NCBI RefSeq assembly: GCF_000204055.1
Contig: NW_006768768.1
Span: forward strand, 870,071 to 934,070
Length of the DNA stretch: 64,000 nt
Source of the DNA: Melampsora larici-populina 98AG31
Lineage: Eukaryota > Basidiomycota > Pucciniomycetes > Pucciniales > Melampsoraceae
Reading direction: 5' to 3'
Shown: piece by piece, positions 36,366-48,166 of the stretch
How the letters are laid out: every line of letters begins with the position of its first letter
Numbering within the stretch: position 1 is the stretch's first letter
The notes under the pieces: generated by a model
What the model was told of the DNA's origin: nothing
Databases searched by the model: none
The model's input: the letters and a program-made list of their open reading frames with translations, nothing else
Translations under genes and position numbers: made by a program

Positions 36366-37991
36366 GGCTCAGAATTCACAGATGATGTCGGTAATCAAAC
36401 CGTAAATCCAAAAGAAGTATCCACTGGACAAGCGTCAACTCCCCAAGAACCTTCTCAACCTAAAACATGTACTAGAGCTGGAGCAAAAGCAAAGAAAGGA
36501 GAATTGTCAGTTGAAAATAGTGAAGAAAATTTGGGAGGAAACAAAAGTATTAAGAAAGGTGGTAAAGAGAAAGAAGGGGAAGATGAATGTGAAGACAACA
36601 ATTCAAAAGAAAAAGATAATGGAGTGAATGAAGATACCAAACAAATCACAAACACCAAAAATAATCAAGGTGGAGGAAGTGCTAATCAAACTGAAGGACA
36701 TGTTGGAGTTAATTGAAAGGTCAAAAAGAAGTCATCATGATAAACAAAGAAGAAATAGAAGATATAGGCATACTATCAGGTAGAGGTTAGTGGAATTTCA
36801 ACTTTGGTTTGTTTTATTTATTTCAATCATACTTCTTTGGAATTTTAGATCCAAAGATTCCCCAATCCAGAAAAAGGGTTTTGAACAATTGCTTTCCTAG
36901 TCCCCTTTTAATCATCTACATACCTATTGGATCTTTCTATCAATTGGACTGCATCTGTTTCTTTGTTAATAAGTAATGATTAAGAATCTTACTTTGAAAT
37001 CAGGGGATATCCTAAATAATAAAATTGTGTTAAAAAAGACCAACCAAAACCAAAACCAAAGGGAATGATCAGCTTGTGTTATAATGATATACCAAAGGAA
37101 AGGAAAAAAAAGAGCTTGTGTTGAAAGATGTGCTCAAAAAAGGGCAAAACAAGTAAACTTACCAAAAGTGTTCTGTCTGTTTGTGTTGATGTGGTGATAA
37201 CAGGGAGAGTGATTGAAAGCATGCCCAAACCAGATCTCATTGAAATATCTCATCAAAAATGGTTACATAATATTCAAAAAACTTTAGAACAAGGGATGAT
37301 TCCACAATATTGGGTAGTCCGTGAAGAATACAAAAAATGGTGTACTAAAAATAAGACTCCGGTCGGAGAAGTATTGTTAGGTGATTTTGATCTTAAAGCA
37401 GAGATTACACCAACCACAAGTGTTGTCACAGAAAAATCTAAAGAATTAGCAAAAATAAAACCAGAATTCAACACTACTATGGAAGAAGGAGAAGATTTAG
37501 GACATAACATGACCGGTCTATCAGACTATTTTCACAATTTAAGGATTGACAAGAATATGCACATACCAGTCTCAATTTTTTGCCCAAAGTGGATTCTCCA
37601 AGACAGTTCATATATGAGAACAAAAAGAATTAAATCAACTACCTGTTAATCTGATACTTTAATTTAAAATGGTTATCCGGGATTGAATGAATTTAGATTA
37701 AGTTTTGCGGAATGGACTGTACGTTACAATTTAATGTTGAAATATCAAGATAGATATGATAAATTAGAAAGTCAGAAAAATTCTCCTATAGTTCCAACAT
37801 TGTTAGTGCATAAAGAAAATGTCTTACAAATCAAGATTGATTGTGATGGGAAATGGACCCCAGCAATGAGGTATGATCTTTCCCATCAAAGGAATATATG
37901 GGAGAATTGTTCGGCAAGCGGAGCTATGGCAGATGTAGGAAAATTGAACAAGAGACTAGCTGAGCAATCTGAACAAGATGCAAAGAATTAA
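36366..37991 (+). pseudogene. Retroelement gag remnant
   Basis: Three frames in one order and strand. 36366-36716 encodes an acidic, Lys/Glu-rich segment (SEENLGGNKSIKKGGKEKEG) preceded by TRAGAKAKKGE. 37128-37649 is a soluble, charged segment (HQKWLHNIQKTLEQGMIPQY). 37683-37991 contains FRLSFAEWTVRYNLMLKYQD and DLSHQRNIWENCSASGAM. Frameshifts and stops separate them. It is placed directly upstream of an RT/RNase H remnant, hence the gag call. Confidence 0.5.
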
Positions 37992-38058
37992 CGGTGATTA
38001 CGAGTAAGAAACAATACCTGATGTTCCAAAAGATGATATTAAAAACTCCAGATCTGAC

Positions 38059-38658
38059 ATGTGTTCCTCTTTTGTCTTTGTTATCAAAAGTTACATGGAC
38101 AATACATTTGTCTTTGGTGCTCCAATGCAGAACACCAACCCACTAGATGGTTCCTTTAACCCTACTTGGGATACAACTGGAACAACTATTGATAACCACA
38201 CCAACATATTGACAGGTAGAGGAGTCGGAATATGGGGAAATCAAGATACTCATAACGCACCAATACCAGGTTCCAGTAGTGGGACACATAGACAACCAAG
38301 ACCGTATTTAGGAACCAAATTTGACCCTTTATATCACAAAAAGAAAAAGCAAGCACGAAATCATCCGTATCAGCATGCAGATAATCAGCCAAATAATCAA
38401 CATCATGTGAATCATTATCATAGTCAACCTAAGTTTCACCAACCAACTTTTCATCAACCAAACTTTCACCAACCAAACAATTTCCACTCTGATCCAAACA
38501 GAGGATCTGGTAATAATAGAAGAGGTTGTGGAAGAGGAGGTTTTATTCCAGGAAATGGAGGTGGTCCAGCCATCGGACAAGGCGGTTTCAATAGGTTAGC
38601 AATTGAACCGACTGCCAGTCCCAAAATAAGTACTCCTGGTAGTCAAAATAATCAGTAA
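38059..38658 (+). pseudogene. Gag C-terminal region rich in Asn/Gln/His and RGG
   Basis: About 199 codons. A short repeated PTFHQPNFHQPNN stretch is followed by an Arg/Gly-rich tail (NNRRGCGRGGFIPG) typical of nucleic-acid-binding gag ends without a zinc knuckle. Lies between the gag-like and RT-like remnants on the same strand. Confidence 0.45.
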
Positions 38659-38870
38659 GTTGAAAAAAAGAAACTTTATACAAAACTATTTGAAAAAAAT
38701 CCTTTCTTTCTATTTTTGTGTTTGTGAGATGAGAGAAACGATGACAATACCTTAAAATGTCACTTTTGCACTGAATTATGTTGTCCAAATTTTTGTTTGC
38801 TCCTCTAATTTCCTAATAATCTTGTTGTGTTTGACATGATGTTGGTGACGTTTGTAATCAGGCAAATGAA

Positions 38871-40390
38871 TTGTTTTTCTGTTTGATGGATGATAGAAAC
38901 AATGAGGTGACAGTAAATGAAATACAAGTGTCTAAATTGTTGAAGAGTTTGTCAAATGCACAACTAGAACCACAGGATATACATAAAGTGAATGATCCCA
39001 ATCAGTTAAGAAATTTGCCAAGAGAAGCAAAGAATGACATGAATCTAGGTGAATGGACAGTGTTGTTCGAAGAATGCAACTTATTTGAAAAATGGAATAA
39101 GACCTGGATAGGACTTACAGAAGTTTTTAGTCAAGGTATTCCTAAGCACATGATTAAGAGTATGAAATGGTGTACACCAACTAATCATAAATCAGCTTTG
39201 GCAGTAAAAGATATGATTATGAAGAATTTATTTAAAGAACATAGGCAAGGGAAAATTCTAGGCCCATTTACTCACAAAGAAGTATTCAGGTGTTGGGAAT
39301 TTTTTTTAGATCTAATCCTATGGGCAGTGTGGTTAATAATGATGGTTCTTTGTGTATGATCAATGACTTGTTGTATCCGAGAAACAAAGAAAACACAGAG
39401 AAAAAAAGAAGGACACAAAGATGAAGAGAGTGATTCAGAAGACAAAGATGAAAATCACTTGGACGGTGCAAAGGCAATTATGAAGAACTTACATTATGAA
39501 AAATTAGAAAAACAAATTCCATCGGTTAATTCCTTTGTAAATAAAAATGATGCCAAGACAACATGGGATGATTTTAAGTTGGTCAAAAATCATTTCAAGA
39601 CATTATTAGGAGTAACTTTAATGTTAGAAATTGTGGATTGGCAAAAGGCGTATAGACAAGGATGTACTCAACCGACTCAATGGAAATACTTAACAATAAA
39701 AGACTTCCAAAACCACATTTGGATAGACACTTGGATTGTGTTTGGGGGCATTGCTGGATGTGGAACTTTTGGTTGGATGGCAGACGCCTGGAAAGAAATT
39801 TTAAAGTCAATATTGAATATCAGAGAGGTTTTTGGATGGGTTGCTGATTGCATGTTTGAGAAATGTGAAGGAGAAGACGTAAGAATGGAAAACATACTAC
39901 AAATTACCAAAAACGTAGGTGTACAATCAAATCACAAAAAAACTTGAACTGGGCAGTTGAACAAAAATATTTAGGGTTTATATGGAATGGAAAAAAAGAG
40001 CAGTAAGATCACCTCAAGAGAAACTAGAAGAGAGAATATAGAAAATAGAAGAATTGCTTTCCCCAAACCAGAAATGTAATAAAAAGGAGATTGAAAAGAT
40101 TACTGGACAACTAAGCCATATGAAATCTATTTTACCAGACTTGAAATCTTATTTATGGAGTATGTACCGGTTTGACAAAGGATGGTATAATCATAGTGCT
40201 GTGAGGGAAATTCCAAAAGGTGCACAATTTGAACTTAATTATGCAATGGGTTAAGGCGTTGAAAAAATTTGATCAAAGGAGGATTGAACCGGATACCATC
40301 CCAGAAGAGATATAGTAGTTTGGAGACGCTGGCACCGGATATGGAATTGGGATACTGGTCGGTGACAGGTGGACATGTTTCCCTTAACTG
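38871..40390 (+). pseudogene. Reverse transcriptase / RNase H remnant (DIRS-like or related)
   Basis: The N-terminal part reads HKSALAVKDMIMKNL, then across a frameshift FTHKEVFR, FRSNPMGSVVNNDGSL and MINDLLYPRN (RT fingers). Next come PSVNSFVNKNDAKTTWDDFK, IVDWQKAYRQG, KYLTIKDF, IVFGGIAGCGTFGWMADAW, and the palm motif decayed to WVADCMF. After further breaks come TGQLSHMKSIL and an RNase H start FGDAGTGYGIGILVG near 40320-40370. Block order is RT then RNase H. No tyrosine recombinase or LTR was seen, so DIRS is only the favoured guess. Confidence 0.55.
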
Positions 40391-41664
40391 TGTAATATAA
40401 TTAGGCTAGCACTGTATTACTCATACTGTATCCAGTGATCAACATGGTATTATGATACATATTTTGCTGAATTTGCATCCAACCAATTGTCACTAACATT
40501 GAAGGGTGCTGTCTTGGGCAATACTTGAGCCAGAAATACCTCCAGAAGCCTTTGCAAATCAATCAAAGATTAGCTCTTCTAACAAGTGCGGCGCCTGCCA
40601 CTCAATTTGGCTAGTTGAATTGTAATTGTTGCAGCCCAAACAAACCATTGATATGACGGATCTTTTTGCATAGCACATGAGGCCGCAACCTATACATTAA
40701 TTCTATGGTGCATGTGGTCTGAAAAACTGCAATACAAGCACAGTGCAGCATGCAACATCTGCGTTGCTGGCGCAGGGTTGGTAGATATATTGTGTATTGC
40801 TGTTCTTTATAAATTTCAATGGAAACCACATTGATCCCATTGGCTTAAAACAATTGTTTCTTCCATTAAGACAAAGTTTTAAGTATTCTGAGCTATTTAT
40901 TTGCTCTGTGTGATTCATTTCTAAGGAAAATCTGGTTTATAATATCATGAAAGAAAAAAATGGGTTTTGCTAATCCAATATGAGACCAAATTAGAATGAT
41001 TTTATATGGGGTTTTAAAAAACCTTATACTGTTCAAGGAACATAAAAGTGTTGAATAATAAGTGTTGAGTAAGAGTTCAAGGCCTATCCAGGGTAGAAAT
41101 ATTCTGAACAAGGCAATAAGGATCAATATATGTATGTTGGCTTGTGTTTTTCTCTTAACTTATGGAAGATTGTATTCATCTGATTCTTTAATGCAGTGGA
41201 GATCTAAATCATTATCAAGACCAAGCACATTGATAATCATGATTCCAGAGGCCTTATATTGTACAGTAACAAGGATTGAACTGAGTTTACTTGGTAGCAG
41301 TTGAACTACTTATTTTTTCTTTTCAAATCTCAGTCAATTTGACACTGTCTTGCATCATTCATTTAAATCATGAATACTTTGGATTCAAGTTGTGCTTTCC
41401 CAAAATCTTGTGAAAGTATGCTTGATTTCTTGGCATTGATATGTAATTAAATGAGGATTTTTATTTCAATGGTTAATGATTCTCTAAAGAGTTAAACATT
41501 ACTAGGTATCAAATTTCACACTGAGAAAGATCTGTGAGTTTGGGTAACTATAGTTTCTTCCCACTACCATCATTTGTTTTTGAGACATAGTATTTCATGT
41601 CAGTTGTACATAACCAAACCTATGTTGCTTCTAGCAGTTTTTAAAAATACAGGAGATGGGATCC
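40391..41664. other. Spacer with no recognised feature
   Basis: AT-rich and CpG-poor; only unsupported short frames. Its right end is the 3' flank of the secreted-protein gene at 41665. Confidence 0.4.
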
Positions 41665-43401
41665 TTACGTTTTACCTCCAGTTTTGGTACCAGTACCAGT
41701 ACCAGTGACATTACCAGTACCACTGCCAGTACTGGTGCCATTACCAGTACTGGTGCCATTACCAGTACCAGTAGTAGTGGTGGTATTGGTAGAAGTGGTG
41801 TTTGCAGATGCTGAGGGACCATTTGGATCAGTTGTCAATGGTGCATCCTCCACAAAGACTCTTGAATGAAAGACTGATTCTCTCTCTTTGATGGGTGGCT
41901 GTAGAATAAGATTCATGGAAGATGACATGATTAGTTTATCACTCACATCAAATACCTTTGTCAAGACAAGTTCAGTAGTCATAAACTCACTTGGATGCCA
42001 AAGAAAGGTACATTGTTTCTATCCTCGAGCTTTTCTGTTCCATTTGCAATAGGACTGTAATAATGTCAAACAGTTGACTGGTGAAGAAAACATTTGTTGA
42101 TCATATATTTCACTCACAATTTGATGAGCTGTACATGTAGTTCACAATTTCCATAACTTGCTTTTGCCTTATCATCATTCTTGTGAGCTTCTCCCACTTT
42201 TTTCAGTGGTTCTTGGTCTTTTGATGAATGAACTTGAAGACTGCTGTTGTAGATATATCAAGAAAACAAATAATGCTCAGCATAATGTAATACTAATGGT
42301 ATTTCAGTCTCTTTGTGACAAAATCACTTACTTGCTTGTGAACTGAGAAGATCAATATATAGAGATTTATCAAGAGCCAAAACATCAACATGAGTTCCAT
42401 TATGATCCTGGGTAACTGAACACAGTTTCAAGTCAGAAGTGCTTACATCTACTTCAATTGCAAAGTTTACAATACTTGTATCACTGGCTGGGATCGTTGC
42501 AAAGGTTTTCCTCGCGAAATCTCTGACTCTGAAATTATTAGCCTTTTCATCCGGTGTAAACTTATCGATCCTAGTGCCTTCGAACTCTGTCCCCCAAATG
42601 ATATCGTAGATTGAACTCCCTTCAAAAGTGAACCCAGGAGCGTTTGATAAATGTCAGCATATTGAGATTTCACGATGGATTATCATTACATGTTGCACAC
42701 TCACCCAGCTAGATTTTTGACAAAAATCGTGGAAATTGCGGTACCATCGAGATTCACATGATTAGCTTGTCTGGATGCCAAGTTCAATGTAGTCACTCAC
42801 CTTGGGGTCCTCAAGGCTGGCGAGGATGTACTGGTGAGATGCATTGATCGGGTGCTTGTTATCAAGTTTCACACTCTTTTGATATCATGATGAAATAAAA
42901 TATGGAGTAAGTATGAAGTCGACTTGCTTCGTCATGAGAAGTGAGAAATTTGGCATGCTTACATGATGATAAATCTTCTTCCCAGTTTCGACTGTCTTGG
43001 GTTCATACTTTGGTAATACTTCTGCACGCCTGAAAACAAGATTTGTTTCACCAATCAGCTTGATATGTTCGTAAATATGAGAGGCTTTGTAAAAACGTTC
43101 TGAAACCCAAAGAATTAACGTACCTGAAACCAAATTGTTTTTTACCGCCACCAGGGAGGAACACACAAGCATCCGAAATCGAAAGTTCAAGCTCAGTAGG
43201 TTTAGGTGCCGTACCCTTGAGATATTCGAAGACTTCGGTGATTTTCTTTTCACAAAAAAATAAGAATTTGGTCTTCTTGGGAAGATCTTCAACTTTATCA
43301 TCAGCTTTGAATCTGAAATCTACAACAACATTTCCGCCCTGAGTTGTAGGCAAAAAAGTGGTGGCACAAAAGGCAGTCAGAATTAAAGCTGATGCATGCA
43401 T
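41665..43401 (-). CDS. Secreted protein with Thr/Gly-rich C terminus, eight exons
   Basis: Unknown function; predicted secreted, about 390 residues. Starts MHASALILTAFCATTFLP with a signal peptide ending near TTQGG. Exons: 43401-43124, 43029-42963, 42875-42801, about 42765-42705, 42615-42332, 42232-42118, 42054-41991, 41898-41665. All junctions agree in phase except exon 3 to exon 4, which is off by one base with every AG available. That points to a sequence error, an unusual splice or a recent frameshift. The mature part is soluble and charged, with a few Cys (LFFCEKK, SDACVFLP, LKLCSVTQ, YGNCELH) and N-glycosylation sites. It ends in a low-complexity tail of TGNGTST/GTGT type. Candidate effector or apoplastic protein by inference only. 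Confidence 0.7.
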
Positions 43402-44499
43402 CGTGTAGTTTTTTGTGAGCTTGTGTGTGTCAAAAGGAAGATGATTTTATGGATTGTAGAGTACGCAGGGGTCAACAATACATACGAAAATATTGAAGAA
43501 ATATCACCTTTCTTGATCTGATCGCGAGAAATCTGAAGGCATATCAGCCGTCGGTCGCGAGCGTCCTCAGATTAGGTCTTGGTGGTCCAGGTGTGGTAAT
43601 CGGGGAGCCTATGACAACCGGCGGGGGTAGACAACCTTAGACAACTCGGCATATCTATATATATCCATGTTCACCCCAGACATAAAGAGCGCTATGATGA
43701 TCAAGAGCGCCAAAGAAATTTGAGCAAGTGACGCCCGGTGATTTCAATGAAGAGCATGTCGTTAATCATCACTTCGGCTTGTGGGGGCGCTACATTATGT
43801 GCTATGTACTTTGGTCAACGCAACACTAAAACCGATCATATACAGGGTATCACACTTCTCGGATTGCAAGACCATCGTGATCCATTACACTGACACGGCA
43901 ACCGAGGCCTGCCATGGGTCGTTCTTGAGTCAGGATCGAGGGTTTCTGGACTCGGACGCCATTACCCGAGGTCAAGATGAAGAGAAAAATAGAAGATTTG
44001 AAGCAATGACTTCACCGGTCCATCATAGTATAGTATGATCTCGCGCACCCTTTGGATGCTCAGCATTCCTGAACTCACTCCGTGGGGACCTCGGGGTCTA
44101 TACACTGCAATCGTTTCACCTGTGGGCACGGTCATACACCGTCAGCTTTCGACTCCCTGAGGATTTGTGGCAGTCATCCTGATGGGGGCGCTACTAAGTA
44201 CATGGTCACCCACCTGAGGTGACCTGTAAATGGCTGTAAGGTAAGAGAAACGTCCAAAATGATTCTACCTTTGTGATGATGCTAATCATCGAGTAGACAA
44301 GGCTCCTGACTGCGAAATTTTTCGTCTATATGGTGGCTCAGATTGATTGCTCGATTTTCTGAAGCCTTCCTTTGGATAGATTGAAATCGCATTTAGCATA
44401 GTCATCTTTTTGGTCATGTTTTATAAGCAAACTACAACAACTGGTATATGGTATACAACATTCTGTATGCTCTCATATCGATCCATGAGCAGCCAGGCT
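43402..44499. other. Intergenic region between two secreted-protein genes
   Basis: Contains the promoter of the 41665-43401 gene and the 3' flank of the next. The open frame at 43781-44038 has no domain or splice support. CpG frequency is normal here, unlike the repeat block to the left. Confidence 0.4.
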
Positions 44500-46394
44500 T
44501 CACTGCTTAGGCTTAACGCCCGTCAATTGGTTAGCATTCATCACCGGTTGATTGGAAACATAGGTTTGAGGTGATTGATATGGTTCTGGGACAACTCCTA
44601 GTGGGCCATTGGGACTTTGAGTAACTCCTGGAGGCGTTTGAGGAATTCCGTTCGCGGTTTCTGGTCGTGGAGTGTTGTCTTGCATAAGACTGGAGTCGCC
44701 GCTTGGTCTACCAATTTGACCAAAAGGAATTCTTTGCCCTCCAGAATGGCCTACAAGCTCATTTGATGGATTCATAGGGATTGCGCTGTTATATAAACCA
44801 TTGATGTTACTGTTGAGTCCTTGGTATTCCATTGGTGCCATGTTTCGCTGGTATGCAGGTTGACCTACGGGTACGAGTGAGATACAGACCAACACATTGA
44901 GACGATTGGTGCGATGAATTCAATAGGCCAATGAAAAAAGTACATACTCAAGGGACCGTAAGAAGGCATCATAGGCATCTTTGGGTCATACGGCGAAGCC
45001 TCAGCCGGGAGACCTGCTGTATTTGCCATTCGCTGACTCTGCGGAGCGTTGGGTAGGCCAGTAACTGGTTCCTGTGATCCCGCTACACCGGCGGGTTTTG
45101 TCATTGTTTCTTCACAATCGTCTCCCCACTGCATTATTTCGTGGCCGGAAAAAAGGACATATGTCAGTGAGGGCTGAAATTACATTCACCGAAGTTTTTT
45201 ACTGCGAGTTTGTAGATGGATGGGTAACTCACGCCCCACCAGAGAGGATGACCCCATGACCCGTCAGAGGAAGATCGACTGCGACAGCCCTGGATGGAGA
45301 GACAGAAGAGGGCATTTCGAAGGTTTGAGCATTTTCAGTTGCATGTTTTTAGGAGAATGTCGTTTGAAAGCAGGTTATTCATGAAAAATGAACTGACAGG
45401 TTTGTTACTTTGCTCGTCTGAGGGTGGCCCCGTAGCTACTCTCTGTATCTGGGAGCCTTGAGGTTTCTGATCCCCCGAGGTGTCGACAGAGCGGATTGGA
45501 AATCCACCTCCGCCCAAGCCAACTGTAGAACTAGCAAGTACGTACCCAGCCGGCGGTCTTGCAAGTCCTACTTGACCCCCAAGTTGCCCAAACTGCTGAC
45601 CACCAAACTGGCCACCAAGACCGCCAAGACCACCTAGTTGACCAAACTGTTGAACACCTAATTGATTGAAACCACCTAATTGATTGAAACCACCTAATTG
45701 ATTGAAACCACCTAATTGATTGAAACCACCTAATTGATTGAAACCTCCCAATTGATTGAAACCACCTAATTGATTGAAACCACCTAATTGATTAAAACCA
45801 CCTAATTGATTGAAACCACCTAATTGATTGAAGCCGCCGAATTGACCAAGCTGTTGACCACCGCGTAGACGCCCACCGCGCCCACCACCAAGTATGCCAT
45901 ATTGACCACCAAAACCACCAAAACCACCAAGACCACCAAGACCACCGTAGCCAAACTGTTGACCTCTTAGCAAATTTGCATATTGCAATTGAAGACGACG
46001 CGCTTCACGTTGTTGACGATAAAAGTTGCCGTATGGACCGTATGCACCGTACGCCTTCAAAGAGACGTGTTTGTTCAGTACGTGATAGAAGGACAAGAGT
46101 GAGTTTGAAACAACCCACATTTCCGAACTGTTGACCCCCAAATTGGCCTATACCTCCAAATTGTCCAAATGGAGAGAACTGGTTGAAACCTTGTCCGAAT
46201 TGATTTCCGAACTGTTGGCCGCCAAATTGACCTATGGTTCCAAATTGACCGACAGGAGAGAACTGATTAAAGCCGCCAAGTTGTCCGTATGGATTTCCGA
46301 ATCCCGAAAGTCCTACAGAGGCGAATTGACCGTTGGCCAGTCCAATTCCTGCGATTGCGACTAGAACAAACCTCAAAAATGCCGACGTGCCCAT
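44500..46394 (-). CDS. Secreted Gly/Gln/Phe-rich repeat protein
   Basis: Predicted extracellular structural or adhesive protein, 511 residues, function unknown. Five exons agree in phase: 46394-46119, 46054-45398, 45289-45233, 45128-44948, 44864-44500. The signal peptide is MGTSAFLRFVLVAIAGIGLA, cut near NG/QF. Then come GQFGG-type motifs (GQFGTIGQFGGQQFG), a short basic stretch (YRQQREARRLQLQYANLL), a GLGGLGGFGGFGG block, ten tandem GGFNQL units, and more GGQFG motifs. Next is a small Cys-containing Trp-rich segment made by exons 3 and 4 (GCRSRSSSDGSW, HPLWWGWGDDCEE), and a Pro/Asn/Gln-rich tail ending GVKPKQ. Composition resembles silk, glue or cell-wall repeat proteins; a role in the host interface or spore wall is a guess. 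Confidence 0.85.
45661..45840 (-). repeat. Ten 18-bp tandem units encoding GGFNQL
   Basis: Plus-strand unit is ATTGATTGAAACCACCTA, nearly perfect. Variants are at unit 6 (CTCCCA), unit 8 (ATTAAAACC) and the tenth unit. Length changes stay in frame. Confidence 0.95.
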
Positions 46395-47576
46395 TTGATA
46401 GCGCTAAGAAGATCGTATAGGATAAATAAGAAACTGTGTTGATGATCTGGATGAGGGTTATGGTACACTCAAATATTGATTAAACTGGTATGACGATAAA
46501 TTAGATTATAAGGATAAGTGACGCAAACAAAAGACTAAAACACAAACAACGTCGATTCTAAGATACAGATGCTAAGATGATTCACAGCAAATATCAGTGC
46601 AGCAGTCAACAGTGTCTTGAGCGTTGTGAGATGGCGTCCGGCGACCTACACTGGTGTTAGGGAAAAGATGACGATCGAAAGAACCCGACTGGCGGGAGAA
46701 ACTTCGATGGGGAAGATGAAAATAACTGAAGAAAAATGAAACTTAAATTATATATGGTGATGAGAAGACGCGAAACACGAGGCCAAAAGGGGGGAGACGC
46801 AATGGTGCATAGAGGCAAAGTATATGCACTTTTGGTCATTTTATTGAGAGCAGCTGGTTGCGTGAACCGATTTGGATCGCTGAGGAATGCCATGCGCAAT
46901 AATTGCCACTATAACCAGATCTCAACATGGCTATTTGACCGGAAACCGAATGACGTAGCCAGTCGAAACTTTCATTTTGGGAGGTCATCGCAACCTCTCG
47001 CTTGAAAGTGCACCGGTCATGAAACTCTGGCAAAACCATAACAATCGCTACGGGTTGACCATGACACCATCGACTCGAGTGTCCATGTATTGGGTCTCAT
47101 ACCACCGTCCGCTTCCCCTGATCAAGTGACAGACAGCCGCGTCGGTTCGGATTGCAATCAGTACAATGAGCCTGCAACAACCAATACATACCTTGCCTTG
47201 AGTCTTGACCCACATTCACCTGGCTGTGTGAGTCTGACGTAGGGCAAGCTGAATATGGGTCGCATATCTTTTTTTGACCGCTAGTTTTATACTTACTCCT
47301 AGTGTGAGTAAGCGTGAAAAACCATCGTAGAACAATCATGAAAGGTTTTCTGCTACTTGGCCAGATTCAACACTTTGTTGAACTGCGCGTCCCTGAGTTG
47401 GTTGATCCGAATGAATCGCAAATGCTGGCTTCGGATCATTCACGGCACGGAAGCAAACGGAAGCCAATGATTATTGATAAGTATGTATTGATACTGTCAT
47501 ATTCAAAAAGCTTGTCCAAGTTTTCCCGCGAGAGTCGAGCAATTTGGCTTAGCGGCTTCAATTCTCAGGCTTCTCT
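46395..47576. other. Promoter of the repeat-protein gene and KDZ left flank
   Basis: No supported gene. The part near 46395 is the probable leader and promoter of the minus-strand gene. The rest is unassigned; a few short open frames have no other support. Confidence 0.4.
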
Positions 47577-47584
47577 CTTCGATG
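47577..47584. other. Left 8-bp target-site duplication of the KDZ element (CTTCGATG)
   Basis: Identical to 56283-56290, directly abutting the inverted repeat that starts CACCTCCGG at 47585. Confidence 0.9.
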
Positions 47585-47762
47585 CACCTCCGGACTTCCT
47601 ATACAGCTATCTAGAGCAGTGTACGAAGTGACCCTGTACCACTGCTCTAGACAGTGAAGAGGTCTATCGCCGATTATCGCCACTATCGCCGCTATCGCCG
47701 ATTATTTGGCCTCAAAATCAACAAAAAACAACCAAGTCCCTCAATCGCACATACCCCCGGTA
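47585..47762 (+). repeat. Left terminal inverted repeat of the KDZ element
   Basis: Contains a perfect hairpin (CTAGAGCAGTG at 47611-47621 against CACTGCTCTAG at 47640-47650) and about four iterated TATCGCCG-like units at 47664-47703, both conserved in the right copy. Such motifs are plausible transposase-binding sites. Confidence 0.9.
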
Positions 47763-48166
47763 CCGGCCATACGTCCGATTCGGGCTACTCGCCAGGTGAC
47801 CCACCCCGACTTTGTCTACACCAAGGCTTGTGGCTTTCGATCAACTTTTGACTTGTTCCACTCAAAACTTCGAAGCGACCGATGGTTCTCAAGTTTAATC
47901 ATATCAACCATCAACAACCAATCACATCCCTATCAAAAATCAACACTCAACAATTGAAGATCAATCCTTTCATTAGACCAACAAGTGTTTTCACCTCTGA
48001 CCGGATTCAGAGCCCTGATAACCTTGGGACCTTTGAGTAAGACAACCGGATTTGTACCTCACTGGTCTGGCCGAACGAAGGATTGTGATATCAACTGTTC
48101 TGAACACCTCATCAACCTCATCTATCAACATCGAAAATCTATCCAAATACCGCCCTTTGCATCAAG

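Noticed and set aside
41684..41869. Plus-strand frame rich in Val/Pro repeats
   Set aside because: Antisense of the Thr/Gly-rich tail of the minus-strand secreted protein, which has spliced-exon support.
43781..44038. 85-residue open frame between the two secreted genes
   Set aside because: No signal peptide, domain or splice evidence; short enough to occur by chance.
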